Source of the DNA: Aurantimonas manganoxydans SI85-9A1
Lineage (GTDB): Bacteria > Pseudomonadota > Alphaproteobacteria > Rhizobiales > Rhizobiaceae
Assembly (NCBI RefSeq): GCF_000153465.1
Contig: NZ_CH672387.1
Coordinates: 4,098,914-4,162,913, forward strand
DNA length: 64,000 bases
Direction of reading: 5' to 3'
Shown: positions 56,039-64,000 of the stretch, piece by piece
Position numbering within the stretch: the first letter of the stretch is position 1
Layout of the letters: every line of letters begins with the position of its first letter
Position numbers and translations under genes: made by a program
The notes under the pieces: model-generated
Told to the model about the DNA's origin: nothing
The model's input: only the letters and a program-made list of their open reading frames with translations
The model's database searches: none

Positions 56039-57001
56039 TCATACGCCGTTTTCGATGTCGGTGACGATCTTGGCCCGCAGGGTCTCGGACACCTCGGGCC
56101 GCTGGCCGAACCAGCGTTCGAAACCAGGCACCGCCTGATGCAGCAGCATGCCGAGACCGTCGCAATGGCGCAACCCCCGCTCCGCCGCGGCGGCGAGAAT
56201 CGGAGTCATCAGAGGCACATAGACGATATCGGTCACAAAAGCACCGACGCGGAGGGCCGAGAGATCCGGCAGCCGCGGCTCGAACCAGTCGGGCGTCTCG
56301 TCGTCGGGATCGGGCGCTGGGATCGGCACCGTATTGACCAGAAGGTCGGCGGCTGCGAGCTGCGCCTTGCGTTCGGATTCGGCGTGGGCGGAGACGCGCG
56401 GGCCGAAGCGGGCGGCCAGTTCCTCGGCCCGCTCGATGGTGCGGTTGACCACCCGTACCTGTTTCACGCCGCGTTTGAGAAGCGCGAAGATCACCGCGCG
56501 GGAGGCACCGCCGGCGCCCAGCACGGTGGCGATTTCGGCGTCGGCCCAGCCCGGCAGCCTCTCGTCGAGATTGGCCGCGAAGCCATAGGCATCGGTGTTG
56601 CCGCCGACCATGCGGCCGGACTTTTCGAACCAGATCGTGTTGACCGCGCCGATCGCCTCGGCCGCGGCGTCGCGGCGGGACACGGCTTCCAGCGCCGCCA
56701 GCTTGTGGGGAATGGTCACGTTGCCGCCGACATAGCCTTGGCGGCGCAGCGTCTTGAGGAACTCGCCGATCTCCTCGGGGGGCACCCCGACCCGCTCGTA
56801 GGAGCCGGCGAGGCCGAATTCCTTCAGCCAGCTGCGATGGATGGCCGGGGAGCGGGAATGCCAGACCGGCCAGCCGGTGACGAAGGCGCGCGGGCCGTCG
56901 GTCCTGGCGGGTGTCACGTTGGGATCGAAGATCGAGCCTTCACCGCGCGGGCGCTCGGCGCCGCTGACATAGGGTTTCGGCGTCCAGTCCGCATCAGCCA
57001 T
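56039..57001 (-). CDS. aroE: Shikimate dehydrogenase (NADP+)
   Basis: A 320-residue enzyme reducing 3-dehydroshikimate. The core begins at about residue 40 with [21 protein letters not shown] (S-x-S shikimate site), and has [13 protein letters not shown] (catalytic Lys), [21 protein letters not shown] (Rossmann), [13 protein letters not shown] and [18 protein letters not shown]. The N-terminus is about 40 residues longer than usual ([14 protein letters not shown]...), so an internal start cannot be excluded. It overlaps maf by eight bases. Confidence 0.93.
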   Translation of the reverse strand: MADADWTPKPYVSGAERPRGEGSIFDPNVTPARTDGPRAFVTGWPVWHSRSPAIHRSWLKEFGLAGSYERVGVPPEEIGEFLKTLRRQGYVGGNVTIPHKLAALEAVSRRDAAAEAIGAVNTIWFEKSGRMVGGNTDAYGFAANLDERLPGWADAEIATVLGAGGASRAVIFALLKRGVKQVRVVNRTIERAEELAARFGPRVSAHAESERKAQLAAADLLVNTVPIPAPDPDDETPDWFEPRLPDLSALRVGAFVTDIVYVPLMTPILAAAAERGLRHCDGLGMLLHQAVPGFERWFGQRPEVSETLRAKIVTDIENGV

Positions 57002-57593
57002 CGATTTCGCCGCGCTCCCGCAATTCCTTCAGCAAGGGCAGCAGCGGCAGGCCGATGATGGTGAAATAATCACCCTCGATCCGCTCCATCAACTGGATGC
57101 CTTCCTTCTCGATCTGGTAGGCGCCGACACTGGTGGTCGCCTTGCGGCCGGCCTGGGCGAGATAGCGGCCGACGAAACCGGGATCGAGCGCGCGCAGGGT
57201 GATTGTCGCCGTGGCGACGTGCCGCCAGGTGACCTTGCCGCCCTCCACCAGCACCACGGCGCTGTTCAGCTGGTGGGTGCGGCCGGACAGTTTCAGAAGC
57301 GTGCGCCGCGCCTCTTCCATATTGGCCGGCTTGTGCAGGACCTCGTCGCCCAGCGACAGCGTCTGGTCCGCCCCGATGACGATCTCGTTCGGATGGCGCT
57401 CGGACACGTCCGTCGCCTTGGCCTCGGCGAGGATCGCCGCGACATCCTCCGGCCCGACACCGGATTCCAGCAGCGGCGCCTCGATGGCGCGCTCGTCGAG
57501 ATCGCTGGATTCGGCGGTGAAATCGATGCCGGCGTTCTTCAGAAGCTCGCGGCGGTGGACGCTGCTCGAGGCGAGCACGATGCCCTTGGACAT
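56994..57593 (-). CDS. maf: Maf family nucleotide pyrophosphatase
   Basis: A 199-residue cytosolic house-cleaning pyrophosphatase. It shows [64 protein letters not shown] (Lys and Asp of the active site) and [39 protein letters not shown]. First of maf, aroE, coaE, the conserved origin-proximal order. Confidence 0.92.
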   Translation of the reverse strand: MSKGIVLASSSVHRRELLKNAGIDFTAESSDLDERAIEAPLLESGVGPEDVAAILAEAKATDVSERHPNEIVIGADQTLSLGDEVLHKPANMEEARRTLLKLSGRTHQLNSAVVLVEGGKVTWRHVATATITLRALDPGFVGRYLAQAGRKATTSVGAYQIEKEGIQLMERIEGDYFTIIGLPLLPLLKELRERGEIDG

Positions 57594-58129
57594 GTGAATC
57601 CCATTGTACCGGTTTCGTCACGTACGGCCCGACTGATAGCCGCTGACCGGCAGAATTGCCATGGAGGGCGCCGGACTCGATTCTCCCCGCCGGCACAAGG
57701 GCGAAGCCGATTCCCTCCCGGGATTCTTCGCAGCCTGTGGGTTGTGCGGGAGTAGTCGATGGGCCGGAGGCTCGATCCGTCAGGCCGGTGACAAACCCCC
57801 GTCTTGTCCACAATCGACGACGGGATCTGCTTGGGCATGGCGATTGCGGAAGTCTGGGGACAAAAGCGATTCGTCCCGCGTCATCCCAAACTCATCCCCA
57901 GGCAGGCCGTCCATGGCATCAGGACGCAAGCTGCTGATAGACCGGTCGGATCCGGCGATCGTCCCCGGGATTGTCCCCTGACGACACGATGCGGCATTCC
58001 GGCCTGTGGACGATCCTGCTAAGGGCTCCATCTAGGCGGGACCCTGTGAATTCCTGCAATCCACCGAGTCATAGAATCAAAAGACTCATCTGAAAGAAAT
58101 CTTTCTTTTTTAATGGGAGCCCTGACCTG
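57594..58129. other. Candidate chromosomal replication origin (oriC)
   Basis: 536 bases between maf and hemE with no gene, the position of oriC in Caulobacter and in Sinorhizobium meliloti (next to hemE). DnaA-box-like sites: TTGTCCACA (57804-57812), complement TCGTCCACA (58005-58013), and several looser (T/C)CATCCCCA and TTGTCCCC motifs between 57850 and 57980. An AT-rich tract follows at 58069-58121 with the palindrome AAAGAAATCTTTCTTT, a plausible unwinding element, only a few bases before hemE. These are by-eye matches; no skew was computed. Confidence 0.6.
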
Positions 58130-59149
58130 ATGAAGACGCGCAAGCTTGTCCGTGTCCTGGAAGGCGAACGCATCTTCCCCCCTCCTGTGTGGTTGATGCG
58201 GCAGGCCGGTCGCTATCTCCCGGAATATCGGGCCACCCGTCAGACGGCCGGGGGCTTCCTCGAGCTCTGCTACAATCCCGACTTTGCGACGGAAGTGACT
58301 CTTCAGCCGATCCGACGCTTCGGATTCGACGCGGCGATCCTGTTCTCCGACATTCTCGTCATCCCCGATGCGCTCGATCGCGGCCTGCATTTCGTGCAGG
58401 GCGAAGGACCGAAGCTGACGCCGATCCGCCCCGACGAGATCGCCCGCCTCGATCCGAGCCGCGCCGATACCCATCTGGCGCCGGTGATCGCGACGGTGGC
58501 GCGGCTGCGCAAGGAACTGCCCGAAGAGACGTCGCTGATCGGCTTCTGCGGCGCGCCCTGGACAGTGGCGACCTACATGATCGCCGGCCACGGCACCCCC
58601 GACCAGGCGCCGGCACGGCTGTTCGGCTATCGCCATCCCGACGAGATGGAGCAGCTTCTGTATCTCCTCGCCGAGATGGGCGCGGACTATCTGATCCGGC
58701 AGCTCCAGGCTGGTGCCGACTGCGTCCAGATCTTCGATTCCTGGGCCGGCGTGCTGGATGAGGCGACCTTCGAGGCCTATGCGGTGAAGCCCGTTGCGCG
58801 GATGGTCGAGAAGGTCCGCGCCGCGGTGCCGGACGCCAAGATCATCGGCTTTGCCAAGGGCGCGGGTTCGCTGCTGAACGGCTATCGCCAGAAGACCGGC
58901 GTCAATGCCGTCGGTCTCGACTGGACGGTGCCGATGGACCAGGCGCGCGCGCTGCAGACCGAAGGCGCGATCCAGGGCAATCTCGATCCGCTGCGGCTGA
59001 TTGCCGGGGGCAAGGCGCTGGACGAGGGTGTCGACCGGATTCTGGAAGGGCTTGGCGACGGGCCGCTGATCTTCAATCTCGGCCACGGCATCACCCCGGA
59101 TGCGCCGATCGCCCATGTCGAGGCGCTGTTGAAGCGCATCCGCGGCTAG
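58130..59149 (+). CDS. hemE: Uroporphyrinogen decarboxylase
   Basis: A 339-residue enzyme of haem synthesis making coproporphyrinogen III. It has [65 protein letters not shown] and [13 protein letters not shown], and the NLGHGI near the C-terminus. ATG at 58130 has GGAG upstream. It borders the putative origin. Confidence 0.95.
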   Translation: MKTRKLVRVLEGERIFPPPVWLMRQAGRYLPEYRATRQTAGGFLELCYNPDFATEVTLQPIRRFGFDAAILFSDILVIPDALDRGLHFVQGEGPKLTPIRPDEIARLDPSRADTHLAPVIATVARLRKELPEETSLIGFCGAPWTVATYMIAGHGTPDQAPARLFGYRHPDEMEQLLYLLAEMGADYLIRQLQAGADCVQIFDSWAGVLDEATFEAYAVKPVARMVEKVRAAVPDAKIIGFAKGAGSLLNGYRQKTGVNAVGLDWTVPMDQARALQTEGAIQGNLDPLRLIAGGKALDEGVDRILEGLGDGPLIFNLGHGITPDAPIAHVEALLKRIRG

Positions 59150-59293
59150 GTTCCTCGCCGGGCAGCATGCGCCACGCGCCGGACTTGGAAGCCCGCCGGC
59201 TTCGGGTTATGTCGCGGGGCGCTCTGCCGCCGGTCTCTCGTCCCGGGCGTCATTCAGTGAAGGCGCGCTGCATCAGCCTCGAAGGATCGTTGC

Positions 59294-59797
59294 ATGAAGA
59301 AGGCCATTATCGCCCTCGCCGTCATGGCCGCCGTGATCACCGCCGTGTTCTGGCTGGTGCCGGTGGAAGCCCTGTTGTGGATGAAGACGCTGCACATCCT
59401 GGCGGTGATCGCCTGGATGGCGGGCATGCTCTATCTGCCGCGGCTATTCGTCTATCACGCGGACGCGGCGACCGGCACGCCCCAGTCCGAGACCTTCAAG
59501 ATCATGGAGCGGCGGCTGCTCAAGGCGATCATCAACCCGGCGATGATCGTCACCTGGGTCGCCGGCCTCTGGCTGGCGGTGAAGGGCGGCTGGTTTTCCG
59601 GCGGCAATGGCTGGCTGCACGCCAAGATCGCCCTGGTCGTGCTGATGTCCGGCGTTCACGGCTATTTCTCGGCTTCGGTGCGGCGCTTCGCCAATGACGC
59701 GAACACCAAGCCGGCGCGCCATTGGCGGATCATGAACGAGGTGCCGACCGTCCTGTTGATCGTGATCGTCATCCTCGTCGTGGTGAAACCGTTCTGA
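59294..59797 (+). CDS. hemJ: Protoporphyrinogen oxidase HemJ
   Basis: A 167-residue membrane enzyme with four helices: LWMKTLHILAVIAWMAGMLYLPRLFVYH holds the conserved His and Tyr, then MERRLLKAIINPAMIVTWVAGLWLA, LHAKIALVVLMSGVHGYFS and NEVPTVLLIVIVILVVVKPF. HemJ carries haem and oxidises protoporphyrinogen IX. It follows hemE, the usual alphaproteobacterial pairing. GAAGGA lies before the ATG. Confidence 0.93.
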   Translation: MKKAIIALAVMAAVITAVFWLVPVEALLWMKTLHILAVIAWMAGMLYLPRLFVYHADAATGTPQSETFKIMERRLLKAIINPAMIVTWVAGLWLAVKGGWFSGGNGWLHAKIALVVLMSGVHGYFSASVRRFANDANTKPARHWRIMNEVPTVLLIVIVILVVVKPF

Positions 59798-59905
59798 TCC
59801 CTGGCTTATGCTGTCACGCAGGACGCATTCTTCTCAACACCCGTGCGAAACGGGTCGTCGCAACCGTATCGCGTGCCGCGACGCCGACCGTGCCCCGAGG
59901 GATCG

Positions 59906-60448
59906 ATGACTGATACGCAGATGGACCGGGCAACGAGCCTCGTGGTGATGGGTCCCGCCGGCGTCGGCAAGACGACGACCGCGGCGGGCCTCGCCGAAAT
60001 GCTGGCCTGGCCCTATGCGGAGGCGGACGAGTTTCATCCTGCCGCCAATATCGCCAAGATGGAATCCGGCACGCCGCTCGACGATGCCGACCGGGCACCC
60101 TGGCTGGCCTCCATCCGCGACTGGATCAGCGCCGAGGCCCATGCGGGGCGGTCCACCGTCGTCACCTGTTCGGCCCTGAAGCGTAGCTATCGCGATCTTC
60201 TGCGCGAAGCCGATGCGCGCGTGCGCTTCGTCTGCCTGACCGCCACCCCTGATCTCGTCGGCCGGCGCATGGCGACCCGGCAGGGGCATTTCATGCCGGT
60301 ATCGCTGTTGAAATCGCAGTTCGACACGCTTGAGCCGCTACAGGTCGACGAGGACGGCATCGTCGTGTCGGTGGATCTGCCGGCGGACGAGGTCGTGGCA
60401 ACGGCGTTGCGGGCGCTGCGGCTGAAGCTGGCTCCGGAGGCAGGCTGA
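59906..60448 (+). CDS. gntK: Gluconokinase (thermoresistant/GntK type)
   Basis: A 180-residue kinase. P-loop VVMGPAGVGKTTTAAGLAE, then DEFHPAANIAKMESGTPLDDADRAPWLASIRDWI, the GntK signature, VVTCSALKRSYRDLLRE and HFMPVSLLKSQFDTLEPL. It phosphorylates gluconate to feed the pentose phosphate and Entner-Doudoroff routes. The ATG at 59906 is used because of GAGGG upstream; the frame from 59843 would add 21 residues. Confidence 0.88.
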   Translation: MTDTQMDRATSLVVMGPAGVGKTTTAAGLAEMLAWPYAEADEFHPAANIAKMESGTPLDDADRAPWLASIRDWISAEAHAGRSTVVTCSALKRSYRDLLREADARVRFVCLTATPDLVGRRMATRQGHFMPVSLLKSQFDTLEPLQVDEDGIVVSVDLPADEVVATALRALRLKLAPEAG

Positions 60449-60738
60449 TCCACTGGCTCTGCCGCTGATCCACTGCGGCGTCCGACACGGACCGCCTGCG
60501 GCAGGCCCTTCGCCCGAACGCGCTTGCCAGGCCACGACAGTCGCCGAACGCCTTGCGCTGCCGGGATTGTCGGTCTATGTGTAGCGCCTACATCCCGCCT
60601 TTGGGCGATGCGCGACGTTTCCGCCGCGTCGATCCCCCGCCGCAGACCAGTTCGCGTTTCCGGCCCAGCGTTTTCCCATCTCCGCCTTGATTGTCTGGAA
60701 GAACTTTCCGGACGAACCCCGTAAAGAGCCTTTCCCGA

Positions 60739-61998
<1,260 letters not shown>

Positions 61999-62014
61999 TC
62001 GAACGCCAAAGGCA

Positions 62015-62030
62015 TGATTCACGTGAAACG
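62015..62030. promoter_or_regulatory. parS-like ParB-binding site
   Basis: TGATTCACGTGAAACG matches parS at 14 of 16 bases, right half perfect. Between rho and the YbaK gene, overlapping the terminator. Confidence 0.65.
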
Positions 62031-62056
62031 GCGACCCCCAGCGGTCGCCGTTTTCG
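62027..62056 (+). terminator. Terminator after rho
   Basis: AACGGCGACC (62027-62036) pairs with GGTCGCCGTT (62043-62052), 10-bp stem with 6-base loop, then TT-C. Confidence 0.7.
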
Positions 62057-62153
62057 TATGGAGCGCGCGCCGGCGCAGGAGCCAAGCGAGAGGGCTCTTG
62101 ATTCCGCTTCCCGCCGGCCCGAAAACGGCATGACGCATCGGGGGAGGATGACA

Positions 62154-62630
62154 ATGGGCGAGAAACCGGCAGCCGTGGCACGGGTCGAGGCGGCGGCAAT
62201 CGACAAGGGACTGAAGATTTCCGTCGTCGAGACGAGCAGCTCCGCGCGCTCTGCCGAGGAGGCGGCCCAGGCGGTCGGCGCCTCTGTCGGCCAGATCGTC
62301 AAGTCTCTGGTCTTCCGCGGCAGGGACACCGGAAAGGCCTATCTGCTGCTGGTATCCGGAGCCAATCGCGTCGACGAGACTCTGGCGGTCCAGACCATCG
62401 GCGAGGCCCTCGAGCGCCCCGACGCGGATTTCGTCCGCTCTGCAACGGGCTTTGCCATTGGCGGCGTCTCGCCGCTCGGTGCGACTGCGGAGCTGTCGGT
62501 CTATATGGACGAGGACCTCTTCCAGCATGCGACTGTCTGGGCCGCAGCCGGGACGCACAAACACGTCTTTGAAGTCGTGCCGCTGCAATTGCGCAGCGCG
62601 ACCGGCGCGGTGATCTGTCGGATCGCATGA
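62154..62630 (+). CDS. YbaK/EbsC-family aminoacyl-tRNA deacylase
   Basis: A 158-residue protein. It has the family core AQAVGASVGQIVKSLVFRGRDTGKAYLLLVSGANRVDE, then VRSATGFAIGGVSPLGATAELSVYMDEDLFQHATVWAAAGTHKHVFEVVPLQLRSATG. Members edit mischarged tRNAs (for example Cys-tRNA-Pro). The start at 62154 has GGGGAGG six bases upstream; 62148 is an alternative. Confidence 0.85.
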   Translation: MGEKPAAVARVEAAAIDKGLKISVVETSSSARSAEEAAQAVGASVGQIVKSLVFRGRDTGKAYLLLVSGANRVDETLAVQTIGEALERPDADFVRSATGFAIGGVSPLGATAELSVYMDEDLFQHATVWAAAGTHKHVFEVVPLQLRSATGAVICRIA

Positions 62631-62700
62631 AACTCCTGCCAGGGCGCTCGCGCCGTGTCGACCTCGCAGCTATCCTGAATCGTGCCCATCGAGGCCCCGC

Positions 62701-64000
62701 TTGACCCATAGCGACACCATCGCTGCCCTCTCCTCCGGCACCCTGCCCGCCGGGGTGGCTGTCGTCCGCGTCAGCGGTCCTGCTGCACGGGACGTCATGG
62801 AGCGCCTGGCGGGATCGGTGCCGCCCGAGCGGCGCGCCAGCCTGCGCCGCTTCCGCGACGCTGCCGACCGGACGATCGACCGGGGCATCGCGCTGTTCTT
62901 CCCGGGGCCGGGCAGCGTTACCGGCGAGGATCTGGCGGAATTCCACCTGCATGGCGGGCGCGCGGTCGTGGCGGCGTTCCTGGAGGCTGCCACCGGCATT
63001 CCCGGCGTGCGTCTGGCCGTGGCAGGCGAGTTTACCCGGCGCGGCTTCGAGAATGGCCGCATCGACCTGACCGAAGCCGAAGGCCTCGCCGACCTCCTGG
63101 CGGCCAGTACCGAGGCCCAGCGCCGCATGGCCGTCGCCCAGGCCGGCGGCGCCCTTCGGTCCCTCTACGAAGGCTGGATGCGTGATCTCACCAATGCCCG
63201 GGCGATGATCGAGGCCTCCTTCGACTTTGCCGACGAAGGCGATGTGGATGACGACGTCGCCAGCGGCGTCGAGCGGCAGGTGGCCGTGGTCGCCGCCGCC
63301 ATGCGGGCGCATCTCGCCAAGGCTGATCGCGGCGAGATCCTGCGCGAAGGCTTCAAGGTGGCGATCGTCGGCGCGCCCAATGCCGGCAAGTCCAGCCTCC
63401 TGAACGCACTGGCCGACCGCGAAGTCGCCATCGTCACGGAAATCCCCGGCACCACGCGGGACGTCATCGAGGCGACGCTCGATCTCGGCGGCATCCCCGT
63501 GCGCTTCTCGGACACCGCCGGCATCCGCGAGACGGCCGACCGGATCGAGGCGATGGGCATCGAGCGGGCGCGCGGCGTGATGGACGAGGCCGATCTCGTC
63601 CTGGCACTGGTGGACCCGCATGCCGGCCCGACGACGCTGGAATGGCTGAGTGGGCTGCTGACTCACGTGAAACACCCGCTTATGCTTGCCGGTCACGAAC
63701 CAGCATCGGAAGAAGCGCACGAGAATCGGTCCACATCCTCCAGGCCGATCCTCACCATCCGCACCAAGATCGATCAGGATAAATTGACCGGTGGCGCTCC
63801 GCCTCACGCCCCAGATTGCGATCTTACGATCTCCACCCGCACCGGCGAAGGGCTTGCCGACCTGGTTGACCGGATCGCCGAGATTGCCGCGACGGCCGTG
63901 GGCGATCCCGACGATGTGGTCCCTGCTCGAACGCGCCACCGGGAACTGATCGGCGATGCATTGCGGCTTCTGACCGAGTTCCAGGCCGCGCCTGATATGC
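62701..64000 (+). CDS. mnmE: tRNA modification GTPase MnmE (5' part; cut by window end)
   Basis: The frame from TTG at 62701 begins THSDTIAALSSGTLPAGVAVVRVSGPAA, the TrmE N-terminal domain. The GTPase domain follows: G1 GAPNAGKSSLLNAL, G2 TT of PGTTRDV, G3 DTAGIRET and G4 TKID. MnmE with GidA modifies the wobble uridine of some tRNAs. About 433 residues are in view and the C-terminal helical end and CIGK motif are beyond the window. TTG start lacks a clear ribosome site but the homology demands it. A parS-like site lies inside the gene (63659). Confidence 0.9.
   Translation, partial: MTHSDTIAALSSGTLPAGVAVVRVSGPAARDVMERLAGSVPPERRASLRRFRDAADRTIDRGIALFFPGPGSVTGEDLAEFHLHGGRAVVAAFLEAATGIPGVRLAVAGEFTRRGFENGRIDLTEAEGLADLLAASTEAQRRMAVAQAGGALRSLYEGWMRDLTNARAMIEASFDFADEGDVDDDVASGVERQVAVVAAAMRAHLAKADRGEILREGFKVAIVGAPNAGKSSLLNALADREVAIVTEIPGTTRDVIEATLDLGGIPVRFSDTAGIRETADRIEAMGIERARGVMDEADLVLALVDPHAGPTTLEWLSGLLTHVKHPLMLAGHEPASEEAHENRSTSSRPILTIRTKIDQDKLTGGAPPHAPDCDLTISTRTGEGLADLVDRIAEIAATAVGDPDDVVPARTRHRELIGDALRLLTEFQAAPDM
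63659..63674. promoter_or_regulatory. parS-like ParB-binding site inside mnmE
   Basis: TGACTCACGTGAAACA matches parS at 14 of 16 bases, right half perfect, within the mnmE coding sequence. Together with the sites at 39482, 49894 and 62015 it is consistent with a centromere cluster near parAB, which follows mnmE and gidA in related genomes. Confidence 0.65.

Overview
The window is high-GC DNA from an alphaproteobacterium, almost certainly of the Hyphomicrobiales (Rhizobiales). The evidence is gene order: tRNA-Ala, TIGR02300 gene, aroA, cmk, rpsA; hslV, hisB, DUF2628, hisH, hisA, hisF, hisE, coaA; then timA/fxsA/secB, dnaQ, coaE, aroE, maf, hemE, hemJ, rho and mnmE. This is the neighbourhood of the chromosomal replication origin in this order. 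A candidate oriC lies between maf and hemE (57594-58129), and several close matches to the ParB-binding parS site lie at 39.5, 49.9, 62.0 and 63.7 kb.

Layout. 0.1-2.1 kb: a DUF805 membrane protein, then a frameshifted IS110-family element bracketed by copies of a dispersed GC-rich palindromic repeat; its 5' non-coding end can fold into several hairpins and may be a bridge-RNA region. 2.1-11.8 kb: two TRAP-type uptake loci, one (DgcN-like enzyme, fused permease, DUF1850) without its own binding protein, the other with a TAXI binding protein and a fused permease carrying a DUF3394 tail; between them lie an HxlR regulator and an RNase D-like exonuclease. 12-17.2 kb: a secreted hydrolase, a GAF-PAS-HWE histidine kinase, a DUF2254 membrane protein and a pentapeptide-repeat protein.

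17.3-33.9 kb is a genomic island of about 16.5 kb inserted at the 3' end of tRNA-Ala(GGC). It has an 18-bp direct repeat at its two ends and a tyrosine integrase next to the tRNA. It carries an AT-rich phage-type gene, a broken phage family-A DNA polymerase, a 1390-residue GHKL-ATPase/HNH-nuclease fusion, a serine recombinase, and a compact cassette: BglII-like protein, ParB-like protein, SNF2-type helicase and DUF3883 (NO VEIN) nuclease-like protein in one tight operon, convergent with a C5-cytosine DNA methyltransferase. I read this as a defence or restriction-modification-like system related in logic to the MORC/paraMORC GHKL restriction neighbourhoods; the exact combination is not one I recognise as a named system, and it is the main candidate for something undescribed.

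34-64 kb is core chromosome: aromatic amino acid, nucleotide and histidine synthesis, ribosomal protein S1, the HslUV protease (hslV and hslU split by about 7 kb), a timA-mltA-smr-xre operon, SecB, replication proofreading, haem synthesis, transcription termination by Rho, and tRNA modification (mnmE, cut by the window end). An alphaproteobacterial-type LexA box lies in the dnaQ-coaE gap.
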